Assembly (NCBI GenBank): GCA_022842285.1
Contig: JALHPV010000032.1
Location: forward strand, 1-37,998
Source of the DNA: Kofleriaceae bacterium
GTDB taxonomy: Bacteria > Myxococcota_A > Polyangia > Haliangiales > Haliangiaceae
Direction: 5' to 3'
Length of the DNA: 37,998 nucleotides
Below the pieces are notes generated by a model. The model saw only the letters and a program-made list of their open reading frames with translations, did not search any database and had not been told where the DNA came from. Position numbers and translations under genes: made by a program. Numbering within the stretch: position 1 is the first letter of the stretch; the number at the start of each line of letters is the position of its first letter. Shown in pieces: positions 18,973-26,623 of this stretch.

Positions 18973-19845
18973 ATGCGCGGCATTGTCTTGGCCGGTGGCA
19001 CGGCAACTCGCTTGTACCCGGCCACGCTGGGCGTCTCGAAGCAGCTCCTGCCCATCTACAACAAGCCGATGGTCTACTACCCGATCTCGCTGCTGATGCT
19101 GGCGGGGATCCGGGAGATCCTCATCATCTCGACGCCGCACGACCTCCCGGGGTTCGAGCGACTCCTCGGCACGGGCGAACAGCTCGGCGTGCGGTTCTCG
19201 TACGCCGCGCAGCCGAAGCCGGGCGGGCTCGCCGAGGCGTTCATCGTCGGCAAGGACTTCATCGGCAGCGACAGCGTGTGCCTCGTGCTCGGTGACAACA
19301 TCGTCCACGGCGCGAATCTCGCGAAGCTGCTCCAGGACGCGGCACACCAGCGCGAAGGCTGCACGCTGTTCGGGTACCGCGTGACGGATCCGCAGCGCTA
19401 CGGCGTGGCGGAGCTCGACGCGAACAACACGATCCTCTCCATCGAGGAGAAGCCGAAGGCGCCCAAGTCGAACCTCGCCGTCATCGGGCTCTACTTCTAT
19501 GACAACTCCGTCGTCGAGATCGCGAGTACGATCCCGCGCTCGGCGCGCGGCGAGCTCGAGATCACGGACGTGAACAACGTCTACGTGCAGCGCGGCACGG
19601 CGCGCATGCAGGTGTTCAGCCGTGGTTACGCGTGGCTCGACACCGGCACGCACGACAGCTTCCTCGACGCCGCCAACTTCGTGCAAGTGATCGAGCGCCG
19701 CACGGGCGAGCTGATCGCCTCGCTCGAGGAGATCGCGTTCCGCATGAAGTACATCACCGCCGCGCAGCTCGCGGAGCGCGGCGAGGCGATGAAGCAGACC
19801 GACTACGGGCAGTACCTCCTGGCCGTGGCCCGCGGGGACGCGTGA
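18973..19845 (+). CDS. rmlA: Glucose-1-phosphate thymidylyltransferase
   Basis: RmlA makes dTDP-glucose from glucose 1-phosphate and dTTP, the first step toward dTDP-L-rhamnose. The 290-residue length and motifs fit well: LAGGTATRLYPATLGVSKQL, KPMVYYPISLLMLAGI, LVLGDNI, EEKPKAPKSNLAVIGLYFYD and WLDTGTHDSFLDA. The nucleotide-binding loop has Ala where Gly is more common (GGTATRL instead of GGSGTRL). The start is the ATG at 18973; the longer upstream reading runs antisense through the lipoprotein gene. It is followed by rmlC, rmlD and rmlB with 4-bp overlaps, forming one operon. Confidence 0.96.
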   Translation: MRGIVLAGGTATRLYPATLGVSKQLLPIYNKPMVYYPISLLMLAGIREILIISTPHDLPGFERLLGTGEQLGVRFSYAAQPKPGGLAEAFIVGKDFIGSDSVCLVLGDNIVHGANLAKLLQDAAHQREGCTLFGYRVTDPQRYGVAELDANNTILSIEEKPKAPKSNLAVIGLYFYDNSVVEIASTIPRSARGELEITDVNNVYVQRGTARMQVFSRGYAWLDTGTHDSFLDAANFVQVIERRTGELIASLEEIAFRMKYITAAQLAERGEAMKQTDYGQYLLAVARGDA

Positions 19846-20375
19846 AGGTCGAGACCACCCCGCTCGCCGGTCTGCTCCTCGTGAAGCCGACGGTGAATCG
19901 CGACGACCGCGGCTTCTTCATCGAGACCTATCGCGAGGCGGCGTATCGGGCCGCCGGCATCGACGTCACGTTCGTGCAGGACAACCACTCGCGCTCGGTA
20001 CGCGGGACGCTGCGGGGCATGCACTTCCAGACCTCGCCCGGACAGGCCAAGCTCGTGCGCGCGGCGAGCGGCGTGATCTTCGATGTCGCGGTCGACATCC
20101 GCCCGGGCTCGCCCACGTACGGCCGGTGGCACGGCGTGATGCTGGATGCCGAGGAGCATCACCAGCTCTTCGTGCCGGTGGGCTTCGCGCACGGCTTCTG
20201 CGTCGTGTCGGAGATCGCGGACGTGACCTACAAGGTGTCGAGCGTGTACGACGCCGCGACGGAGAGTGGCTTTCACTACGCCGACCCGGATGTCGGAATC
20301 CAGTGGCCCGTCGACGCGCCCCGGATCTCGGCGCGGGATGCGAAGGCGCCGCGGCTCGCGGAGCTCGCTCGATGA
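19842..20375 (+). CDS. rmlC: dTDP-4-dehydrorhamnose 3,5-epimerase
   Basis: It epimerises C3 and C5 of dTDP-4-keto-6-deoxyglucose. The 177-residue cupin protein has the family pattern: PTVNRDDRGFFIETY, FVQDNHSRS, LRGMHFQ with the catalytic histidine, VDIRPGSPTYG and VPVGFAHGFCV. It begins with a GTG at 19842 inside the rmlA stop region (GTGA); in-frame codons upstream lie inside rmlA and are not part of it. The end overlaps the rmlD ATG by 4 bp. Its length is typical of RmlC. Confidence 0.95.
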   Translation: MKVETTPLAGLLLVKPTVNRDDRGFFIETYREAAYRAAGIDVTFVQDNHSRSVRGTLRGMHFQTSPGQAKLVRAASGVIFDVAVDIRPGSPTYGRWHGVMLDAEEHHQLFVPVGFAHGFCVVSEIADVTYKVSSVYDAATESGFHYADPDVGIQWPVDAPRISARDAKAPRLAELAR

Positions 20376-21217
20376 GGTTCTGGGTCCCGGGCGGCCGCGG
20401 CATGCTCGGCAAGGCCGTACGCCAGGAGCTGACGGCCCGCGGCCTCGACCACGTCGAGACTGACACGAACGTCGACCTCACCGATGCAGCGGCGGTCGAT
20501 GCGTTCGCGGAGCCCTTCACGCACGTCATCAATTGCGCGGCCTTCACGGGCGTGGATGCCTGCGAATCGCGCGAGGCCGAGGCGCGCGCGGTGAACGCCG
20601 AGGGCGCGTACCAGGTCGCACGTGCGGCGCGAGCGCGTGGTGCGGTGGCCGTGCATGTCTCGACGGACTACGTGTTCCCCGGTGATGCCAAGGAGCCGTA
20701 TGCGACGGATGCCGCGACGGGGCCCCTCAGCGCCTATGGGCGCACGAAGCTCGAGGGCGAACAGCGTTTCCTCGCCGAGCTCCCGGCGGGCTACGTGGTG
20801 CGTACGTCGTGGCTGTTCGGTGACGGTCCCTGCTTCCCCGCCACCGTGCGGCGCCTGCTCGCCGAGAGGTCCGAGGTGCGCATCGTCGACGATCAGACGG
20901 GTCGGCCGACGTGGGCCGGTGATCTCGCGAGCGCGCTCGTGTCCCTCGCGCTGTCCTCCGCCGCGCCCGGCATCTACCACTGCGCGAACGCCGAGCCCGT
21001 GACCTGGTACGGCTTCGCGCAGGCGATCCGGGAGGCCGATGCGGCACGCGGCCGCCACTACGACGCAACCCTGCGGCCGATCACCACCGACCAATACCCG
21101 ACGCCCGCGCGCCGGCCCGCGTGGTCGGTGCTGGACACCACCAAGCTCGAGCACGCGCTCGGCATCACCCTCCGGCCCTGGCGCGAGACGCTGGCCGACT
21201 ACATGGCGCTGAAATGA
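20372..21217 (+). CDS. rmlD: dTDP-4-dehydrorhamnose reductase
   Basis: It reduces the epimerised keto-sugar with NAD(P)H, giving dTDP-L-rhamnose. This is a short-chain dehydrogenase-type protein of 281 residues. Its nucleotide-binding start is MRFWVPGGRGMLGKAV, followed by NCAAFTGVDACE, VSTDYVFPGD and the YGRTK catalytic Tyr-Lys pair. Near the C-terminus RRPAWSVLDTTKLEHALGI is diagnostic of RmlD. The start overlaps the rmlC stop (ATGA) and the stop overlaps the rmlB start (ATGA). Confidence 0.95.
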   Translation: MRFWVPGGRGMLGKAVRQELTARGLDHVETDTNVDLTDAAAVDAFAEPFTHVINCAAFTGVDACESREAEARAVNAEGAYQVARAARARGAVAVHVSTDYVFPGDAKEPYATDAATGPLSAYGRTKLEGEQRFLAELPAGYVVRTSWLFGDGPCFPATVRRLLAERSEVRIVDDQTGRPTWAGDLASALVSLALSSAAPGIYHCANAEPVTWYGFAQAIREADAARGRHYDATLRPITTDQYPTPARRPAWSVLDTTKLEHALGITLRPWRETLADYMALK

Positions 21218-22263
21218 GAACGCTCGGAAATCTCCTCGTCACCGGCGGCGCCGGCTTCATCGGCTCCGCGTTCATCCGCCGCGTCCTCGCGAATCCCGCG
21301 TTCACGGGCACGATCATCGACCTCGATGCGATGACCTACGCCGGCAACCTCGACAACCTCGCGGGCGTGGATCCGGCGCGCCACGTGTTCGTCCACGGCG
21401 ACATCCTCGACGGTCAGCTCGTGGAGAAGCTCGTCGACGAGCACCGGATCACGACCATCGTGCACTTCGCCGCGGAGAGCCACGTGGATCGTTCGATCCA
21501 CGGCCCCGGTACGTTCATCCAGACGAACATCGTCGGCACGATGCGCCTGCTCGACGCGGTGCGCGCGCGGCCGCACGTGCACTTCCATCACATCTCGACG
21601 GACGAGGTGTACGGCTCGCTCGGTAAGGACGGCATCTTCACCGAGACGTCGCCCTATCTCCCCAACTCGCCGTACGCGGCGTCGAAGGCGGGCAGCGATC
21701 ACCTCGTGCGCGCGTGGGGGCGCACGTATCACCTGTCGACGACGATGTCCCACGCGAGCAACAACTACGGGCCCTACCAGTTCCCGGAGAAGCTCATCCC
21801 GCTGATGATCCTGAACTGCCTCGAGGGCAAGCCCCTGCCCGTCTACGGCGATGGGCAGAACATCCGCGACTGGCTACACGTCGACGACCACGCCGATGCG
21901 GTCTGGCGCATCCTCGAGCGGGGCGAGGCGGGACAGGTCTACGACATCGGCGGCGGCAACGAGTGGAAGAACCTCGACCTCGTTCACGAGCTCGTGCGCC
22001 TCGTCGCCGAGCTGAAGGGCGAGCCCGTCGATACGTACCGGCAGCTCATCACCTTCGTGAAGGACCGCCCCGGACACGACCTGCGCTACGCGATCGAGGG
22101 CGAGAAGATCGCCCGCGAGCTCGATTGGCGCCCGACGTACGACTTCGTGGCCGGCCTCCGCGCCACCATCCAGTGGTACCTCGCGAACCCCGCGTGGATC
22201 GAGCGCGTGAAGACCGGCGCCTACCGGCAATGGCTCGATACCAATTACGCGACTCGCTCGTGA
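21214..22263 (+). CDS. rmlB: dTDP-glucose 4,6-dehydratase
   Basis: It converts dTDP-glucose to dTDP-4-keto-6-deoxyglucose using bound NAD+. The 349-residue extended SDR protein has VTGGAGFIGSAFIRRVL, HFAAESHVDRSI, STDEVYGSL, the catalytic Tyr-Lys pair in SPYAASKAGSD, NNYGPYQFPEKLIPLMI and VKDRPGHDLRYAI, all classic RmlB signatures. It is the last gene of the rhamnose operon (order A-C-D-B). Its TGA stop is part of the palindrome in front of the TetR gene, which starts 13 bp later. Confidence 0.96.
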   Translation: MRTLGNLLVTGGAGFIGSAFIRRVLANPAFTGTIIDLDAMTYAGNLDNLAGVDPARHVFVHGDILDGQLVEKLVDEHRITTIVHFAAESHVDRSIHGPGTFIQTNIVGTMRLLDAVRARPHVHFHHISTDEVYGSLGKDGIFTETSPYLPNSPYAASKAGSDHLVRAWGRTYHLSTTMSHASNNYGPYQFPEKLIPLMILNCLEGKPLPVYGDGQNIRDWLHVDDHADAVWRILERGEAGQVYDIGGGNEWKNLDLVHELVRLVAELKGEPVDTYRQLITFVKDRPGHDLRYAIEGEKIARELDWRPTYDFVAGLRATIQWYLANPAWIERVKTGAYRQWLDTNYATRS

Positions 22264-22276
22264 TACGATCCGTATC
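22262..22276. promoter_or_regulatory. 15-bp perfect palindrome, candidate TetR operator
   Basis: GATACG-ATC-CGTATC is a perfect inverted repeat with 6-bp arms. It begins in the rmlB stop codon and ends directly before the GTG start of the TetR gene. Many TetR-family dimers bind palindromes of this size in their own promoters, so autorepression is the likely role. A single GATACG half-site recurs at 23839-23844 inside the 5' end of the cytochrome gene. Confidence 0.6.
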
Positions 22277-22906
22277 GTGACAAAGCAGTCCGGTACCGAG
22301 CGCTACGCGGCCCGCCGCGCCGAGATGGCGGCCGAGACGAGGACGCGCATCCTCGACGCGTGCATCGTGATCCTCTCGAAGGGCGTGGCCGAGCTATCGA
22401 TCCCCGCCGTCGCCGAGGAAGCGGGCGTATCGGTGCCGACCGTCTACCGCAACTTCCCCGACAAGAAGACCCTCGTCACCGAGACCGCGATGTACCTGCG
22501 TGACCTGCGCCGGCCGCGCGCGGAGGGCACGACCACACTCGCGACGCTGCACGCCGCGCTGACCGAGGAGTACACCCGGACCGCCTCGTTGAACGAGACG
22601 GTGAAGGCCGCCCTCATGTCCGAGCCGGTGCTCGCGGCGCGGAAGGACTCGGGCATGCGCGAGTCCCGTATCAAGCAGTCGGCCGAGCTGCTCGCGCCCG
22701 CGACGACCGGCATGTCGGCGGCCGACAAGGAGCGCCTCGCGAAGATCGTGGCCGTGTGGTGCTCGTCGTGGGCCCAGCGTGGCTTCGCGGATGTGGTCGG
22801 GGCCTCTCCGGAGGAGGCGGCCGACATCGTCGCGTGGGGTGTCGCGCGCCTCCTCGGCCGCGAGTCCCTCTCCGACGAGCCGGTTACCTCGAAGAAGAAA
22901 CGGTGA
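22277..22906 (+). CDS. TetR-family transcriptional regulator
   Basis: A 209-residue DNA-binding protein. The N-terminal helix-turn-helix is clear: AAETRTRILDACIVILSKG, then SIPAVAEEAGVSVPTVYRNF with DKKTLV closing the domain (residues about 20-68). The C-terminal ligand-binding and dimerisation half is alpha helical and not assignable to a known ligand. The start is a GTG at 22277 immediately after the palindrome, so the message may be nearly leaderless. It lies 13 bp after rmlB and overlaps the convergent cytochrome gene by 23 bp. Probable targets are itself and perhaps the cytochrome gene; that is inference. Confidence 0.88.
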   Translation: MTKQSGTERYAARRAEMAAETRTRILDACIVILSKGVAELSIPAVAEEAGVSVPTVYRNFPDKKTLVTETAMYLRDLRRPRAEGTTTLATLHAALTEEYTRTASLNETVKAALMSEPVLAARKDSGMRESRIKQSAELLAPATTGMSAADKERLAKIVAVWCSSWAQRGFADVVGASPEEAADIVAWGVARLLGRESLSDEPVTSKKKR

Positions 22907-23849
22907 CGGGCTTGCTCGTCGGGACCACGTTCTCGATGGGCGTCAGCTCGCGCAATGCGGCGATGACCGCGCGCAGATCGTCGTCGGTCGCGCCCGCATA
23001 GGCCGTCCACGGCATCGCGAACAGGAGGCGCCCGTCGCGGCCCTTCCCTTCACGCATCACCGCCATCAGCTCGGCGTCGCTGTAGGTGCCGATGCCGGCC
23101 GGCGTGAGGTTCGCGGCGTAGACCTTGAGGTACGGCGTCTGGAACTCCATCCCGCCGGCGAACGCCATCGACTCGACGGGCCGACCAGCTTTCATGGGCG
23201 TATGGCAGCCGACACACCCCATCACGTTCAGCAGGTGCTTGCCGCGCTCCGCCGGTGCACTCCCCCACGCTGGTACCGGGCCCTCGATCGGTGCCGGCGC
23301 GAGCCGCACGAACATCGACACGGGGAAGCTGATGCTCGTCGGCGGTAGGCGCTGCGCGATCGGCGGCACCGTGCGCAGGTACGCGATGATCGCGAGCGCG
23401 TCGTCATCCGGCAGCGTCCGCAGATGCTGGTACGGCATGATCGGAAACAGCGCGCGCCCGTCGCGGCCCACGCCCTCGCGCATCGCGCGCAGGAGCTCGC
23501 CATCGGTCCACGCGCCGATCCCGTGCTCTGGGTCGCTGGTGAGATTGGACGCCGTCAGCTGCCCGGGCAGGCCCGCCCCCGGCCACACCCGCCCCGCAAA
23601 CATCCGCGCCACATCGTAGGGCGCACCCGGCACCGCCTCGTCCACCGGGCTGTGGCAGCTCGCGCACCCCGCGACGTGCTCCGCCAGGTACTTCCCGCGC
23701 GCGATCGCCTCGGGCGTCGACGGCGCCTTCACCGTGGGCGCATCACGCAGCTTCGGATGCAGCCCGTAGAAGAAGACGAGGAGCGCGCCCACGCCGGTCA
23801 CGAGGAGGACACCCACCGCCATCAGGAGTCGCTTCGCGATACGTTTCAT
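22884..23849 (-). CDS. Membrane-anchored diheme cytochrome c
   Basis: A 321-residue electron-transfer protein with an N-terminal membrane anchor (about residues 8-28, uncleaved or signal-anchor type). Two c-type domains follow, each with a CxxCH heme site: CASCH at 62-66 and CVGCH at 212-216. Each domain repeats the pattern N-L-T ... G-x-G-x-[WY]-[ST]-D-x-E-L-x-x-[AV]-M-R-E-G with a later Met (PIMPYQ and FAMPW) as probable sixth ligand. This resembles the cytochrome subunits of alcohol/aldehyde-type dehydrogenases, but no dehydrogenase is adjacent. The 3' end overlaps the TetR gene. A short AT-rich promoter-like region with a palindrome precedes its ATG at 23849. Confidence 0.9.
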   Translation of the reverse strand: MKRIAKRLLMAVGVLLVTGVGALLVFFYGLHPKLRDAPTVKAPSTPEAIARGKYLAEHVAGCASCHSPVDEAVPGAPYDVARMFAGRVWPGAGLPGQLTASNLTSDPEHGIGAWTDGELLRAMREGVGRDGRALFPIMPYQHLRTLPDDDALAIIAYLRTVPPIAQRLPPTSISFPVSMFVRLAPAPIEGPVPAWGSAPAERGKHLLNVMGCVGCHTPMKAGRPVESMAFAGGMEFQTPYLKVYAANLTPAGIGTYSDAELMAVMREGKGRDGRLLFAMPWTAYAGATDDDLRAVIAALRELTPIENVVPTSKPVTVSSSR

Positions 23850-23856
23850 ATTGTCA

Positions 23857-23873
23857 TGAGATAAATCATCTCA
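23857..23873. promoter_or_regulatory. 17-bp palindrome in the AT-rich cytochrome promoter region
   Basis: TGAGAT-AAATC-ATCTCA is a perfect inverted repeat with 6-bp arms, 8 bp upstream of the cytochrome c ATG. The surrounding 23850-23890 is the second marked AT-rich island in the window. On the minus strand TTGTAT followed 17 bases later by TATCTC could serve as -35 and -10 elements, with the palindrome covering the -10. It differs in sequence from the TetR palindrome, so a different regulator may act here. Confidence 0.5.
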
Positions 23874-23918
23874 ACTTTGAATACAAGGATCCTCTCGCGA
23901 ATCACCGCAAGCCCTTGA

Positions 23919-25058
23919 TTAGAGGCCGGCTTCGGCGATGAGGGTGTCGTACAGCGCGACGGTCTCGGACTGGATGCGCTCGGGGTTGAAGCGTGCGGCG
24001 ACGTGCGTGCGACCGCGGCGGCCCATCGCGCGGCGCTCGGCATCGGGGAGCGCGATCATCTTGCCGAGCGCATCGGCGAGCGCGGTGTGGTCGAGGGTCG
24101 GGACCTCGAAGCCGGTGGAGCCGTCGACGACGATGTCATCGCGGTTGGCCGCGTGCGAGACGACGGCGGGCAAGGCGCACGCGTGCGCTTCGAGGACGGC
24201 GTTGGAGAGGCCTTCGTAGAGCGAGGGCATCACGAGCGCATCGGCGGCGTGGTAGAGCGCGTCGACGTCGGAGACGGGATCGAGGTACGTGACGTGCTCG
24301 GCGATGCCGATCGTCTTGAACCACGCGGGGACGAGCCGGCTGTACGTCAGGTCGCGCTTGCGACCGGCGAGGAGGAGCTTCACGTTCGGCGGGAGGCCGC
24401 CCCGGCGCTTGAGCATCGCGAGCGCGAGGCCGAGGCCGAGCTGGTGCTTCTGCACCGCGAGCCGACCGGGGAGGACCAGGCCGACGTCGGTCGGCGCGAG
24501 CTCGAAGCGTGCGCGGGCCGCGGCGCGCTGGGCATCCGTCGGCGGCTGGAACTTCTCGAGGTCGATGAAGTTGTTGATGACCTGGACCTTGGTCTCGGGG
24601 ACGCCCGACCAGCTCACGAGCTCGTCGCGGATGCCGACGGAGTTGACGAGGACGCGGGCACTCTTGCGCTGGAGGACACGCTCGGCGGTGCCATAGAACG
24701 GCCCCTGGTAGCGATTGCGCACGCTCGTGAGGACGATCGGCACCGGGGCGGCCATCGCCGCGAGGCGCGCCCAGAAGTTCGCCTTGTCGCGGTACGAGTG
24801 GAGGATCGCCGGCCGCTCGGCGCGCAGGAGCTCAACGAGGCGCGCGAGGCCGCGCGGTCCCATCTCGTCGACCCCGAGGACATGGCGCGGCTCGCCGGGC
24901 GGCAGGTAGTCCCGGTAGTGATGATCGCCAGCGCCGGCGTTGTAGAGGCAGAGCGTCGGGGCGTAGCGCGCCGGGAGACGCGTCATGAGCTCGAGGATCT
25001 GGCGCTCGGCGCCACCCTGCTGCAGGTGCGGGATGAAGAGGAGGACCTTGTGCGGCAC
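23919..25058 (-). CDS. GT4-family glycosyltransferase
   Basis: A 379-residue GT-B-fold retaining glycosyltransferase. The N-terminal domain begins KVLLFIPHLQQGGAERQILE, the common start of GT4 enzymes that make lipopolysaccharide or capsule. The donor-binding half holds PGRLAVQKHQ, LLLAGRKRD, YLDPVSDVDALYHAADALV and the E-x7-E motif in SLYEGLSNAVLEAHACALP. The start is taken as the GTG at 25058, which shares one base with the stop of the upstream lipoprotein gene; readings further upstream are inside that gene. It is close in sequence to the glycosyltransferase at 33570-34682. The sugar and acceptor are unknown. Confidence 0.9.
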   Translation of the reverse strand: MPHKVLLFIPHLQQGGAERQILELMTRLPARYAPTLCLYNAGAGDHHYRDYLPPGEPRHVLGVDEMGPRGLARLVELLRAERPAILHSYRDKANFWARLAAMAAPVPIVLTSVRNRYQGPFYGTAERVLQRKSARVLVNSVGIRDELVSWSGVPETKVQVINNFIDLEKFQPPTDAQRAAARARFELAPTDVGLVLPGRLAVQKHQLGLGLALAMLKRRGGLPPNVKLLLAGRKRDLTYSRLVPAWFKTIGIAEHVTYLDPVSDVDALYHAADALVMPSLYEGLSNAVLEAHACALPAVVSHAANRDDIVVDGSTGFEVPTLDHTALADALGKMIALPDAERRAMGRRGRTHVAARFNPERIQSETVALYDTLIAEAGL

Positions 25059-26593
25059 TAGGCACCCGTGACGCGCGCCCAGACCTGGGTCTCGATCTTC
25101 CCCTCGTCGGTCTTCACCTCGTAGGCGACGCCATTGCCGATGACCTTCGTGACCTTGCCCGGGACCCACGAGAGCGAGCCCATCCCCGACGACTGCTTGA
25201 CGAGGACCTTGGCCCCGACCTTGTGGCGCTTGCTGCCATCGATGAGCTTCACGTTCGCCGTCGGCTGCGGGGCCACGACGAGCTTCCCGCCGGTCTCCGC
25301 GAGCACGTAGGTCTGGTCACCCTCCGCGCGGACCGCGATGCCCTCCTTGCCGTCGACGATGACGGGCGAGCCGAAGCCGATCTTGCCCGTGGGGAGCACG
25401 AGCACCTCGTCGGCCTTCGACGTGCGCGTCGTCGGCGCGGGGCCGCTCAGGAAGCGCACCGTGACCTGATCGCCCTCGACCTTGTCGATCAAGCCCCAGA
25501 GCTCCATGCCCGTGAACACCACTGCCGGCGCGCCGACGACGGGGGCGATGACGGACGCCCCCTGCAACACGAACGCGGGGGGCGCGAACACGTCCTTCAT
25601 CCCGGTGAGCCATACCGCCTTCTCGGCGATCTCCTTGATGCGGTACGACCGCAGCGACCACGCACCGTCACGGTCGACGCCGGCCGCGAACACGCGTGCA
25701 TTCGCTTCGCCCGCCACGGTCTCCGCGGGCAAGCCCCAGGCGTAGAACGGGAGGTCGGCGGGCAGCTTCGTCAGCGCGTCGGCGGCCGCAATGGCCTCTC
25801 GCTGCGTGGCAAGCGCGACGTCGAGCGAGGCGACCTTCTCCGCCTTGTTGCCCGTCATCTGTCGCGTCATGAGCACGGAGCCGACCTTCTGATCGAGCAC
25901 CTGCTTGCCGTAGAGCGGGCGCTTCGCCGTCGCGTCGTCGGCCGTGAACACGCCGTCGACCATCGAGCAGGTCCCGGCCTCGGTCGTCCAGCGCTTCGCG
26001 CGGTCCGCGAACGTATCCATCGCCCAGCCCGTGCAGGTCTCGCCCTTCAGCACGTAGATGCCCGAGGACACGCAGCCGATGGTCGTATCGCCGGTGGTGA
26101 CCCCCGCGTTCCCGAGGCCCGCGTAGAGCGTGTCGCCATCGAACACGAAGTTCCAGTACGTCGCGGAGGATGCACCCTTGTCAGCCACGCGCGCGTAGCA
26201 AGGAGCGAGGAGCTCGATGGTGTGCTCCGTCTTCTTGCCCGTCGTGTCGTACTGCACGAGGTCGTCACCTTGCACGTGCCACACCGACGGCGGCGTCCCC
26301 GGGCCGAGGAGCCACGTGCCCTGGAGCTTCGTCCGGATCGCGGCGAGGTCGACGCCCGCATGCGGGCCATCGCCCGGCGGTGGATAGGTGATTCCCGGTG
26401 CCGGCGGTGGGGTCGCGGCCGTGGCCGAACCCGCCGCGGGGCTCGTCCCGGAGCCAGTCCCTGCCCCCGACGCCGACCCCGTCGCCGCCGCGCTGCCCTT
26501 GTCAGTGGAACCGACAGTCGGTTTGCCCTGCTCATCGCCCTTACCCTTGCAACTCGCGACCGCCACCAAGACGCAGAGGAACTGGACCTTCAT
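25058..26593 (-). CDS. Lipoprotein with C-terminal SH3/Tudor-like repeats, unknown function
   Basis: A 511-residue protein. The signal peptide and lipobox VASC place the lipidated cysteine at residue 15 (MKVQFLCVLVAVASCKGKG). A low-complexity Gly/Ser/Ala/Thr/Pro linker follows to about residue 75. The middle contains several cysteines and a WHVQGDDLVQYDTTGKKTE stretch resembling a lipocalin-like or stress-response repeat. The last 170 residues contain at least three short barrels of the form G-x-x-V-x-G-x-V-x-x-V-x-x-[GD]-x-V-x-V (ELWGLIDKVEGDQVTVRF, WVPGKVTKVIGNGVAYEV), as in SH3/Tudor/Agenet folds. The fold assignment is inference. It overlaps the glycosyltransferase start by one base and diverges from the MMPL gene across only 30 bp. 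Confidence 0.75.
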   Translation of the reverse strand: MKVQFLCVLVAVASCKGKGDEQGKPTVGSTDKGSAAATGSASGAGTGSGTSPAAGSATAATPPPAPGITYPPPGDGPHAGVDLAAIRTKLQGTWLLGPGTPPSVWHVQGDDLVQYDTTGKKTEHTIELLAPCYARVADKGASSATYWNFVFDGDTLYAGLGNAGVTTGDTTIGCVSSGIYVLKGETCTGWAMDTFADRAKRWTTEAGTCSMVDGVFTADDATAKRPLYGKQVLDQKVGSVLMTRQMTGNKAEKVASLDVALATQREAIAAADALTKLPADLPFYAWGLPAETVAGEANARVFAAGVDRDGAWSLRSYRIKEIAEKAVWLTGMKDVFAPPAFVLQGASVIAPVVGAPAVVFTGMELWGLIDKVEGDQVTVRFLSGPAPTTRTSKADEVLVLPTGKIGFGSPVIVDGKEGIAVRAEGDQTYVLAETGGKLVVAPQPTANVKLIDGSKRHKVGAKVLVKQSSGMGSLSWVPGKVTKVIGNGVAYEVKTDEGKIETQVWARVTGA

Positions 26594-26623
26594 GGCGGGC
26601 GACACTACTCCGCCAGCTGCTAT

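Noticed and set aside
25223-26623. Upstream extension of the MMPL frame
   Set aside because: It runs antisense through the lipoprotein gene and is not hydrophobic; the exporter's first helix begins just after the ATG at 26624.
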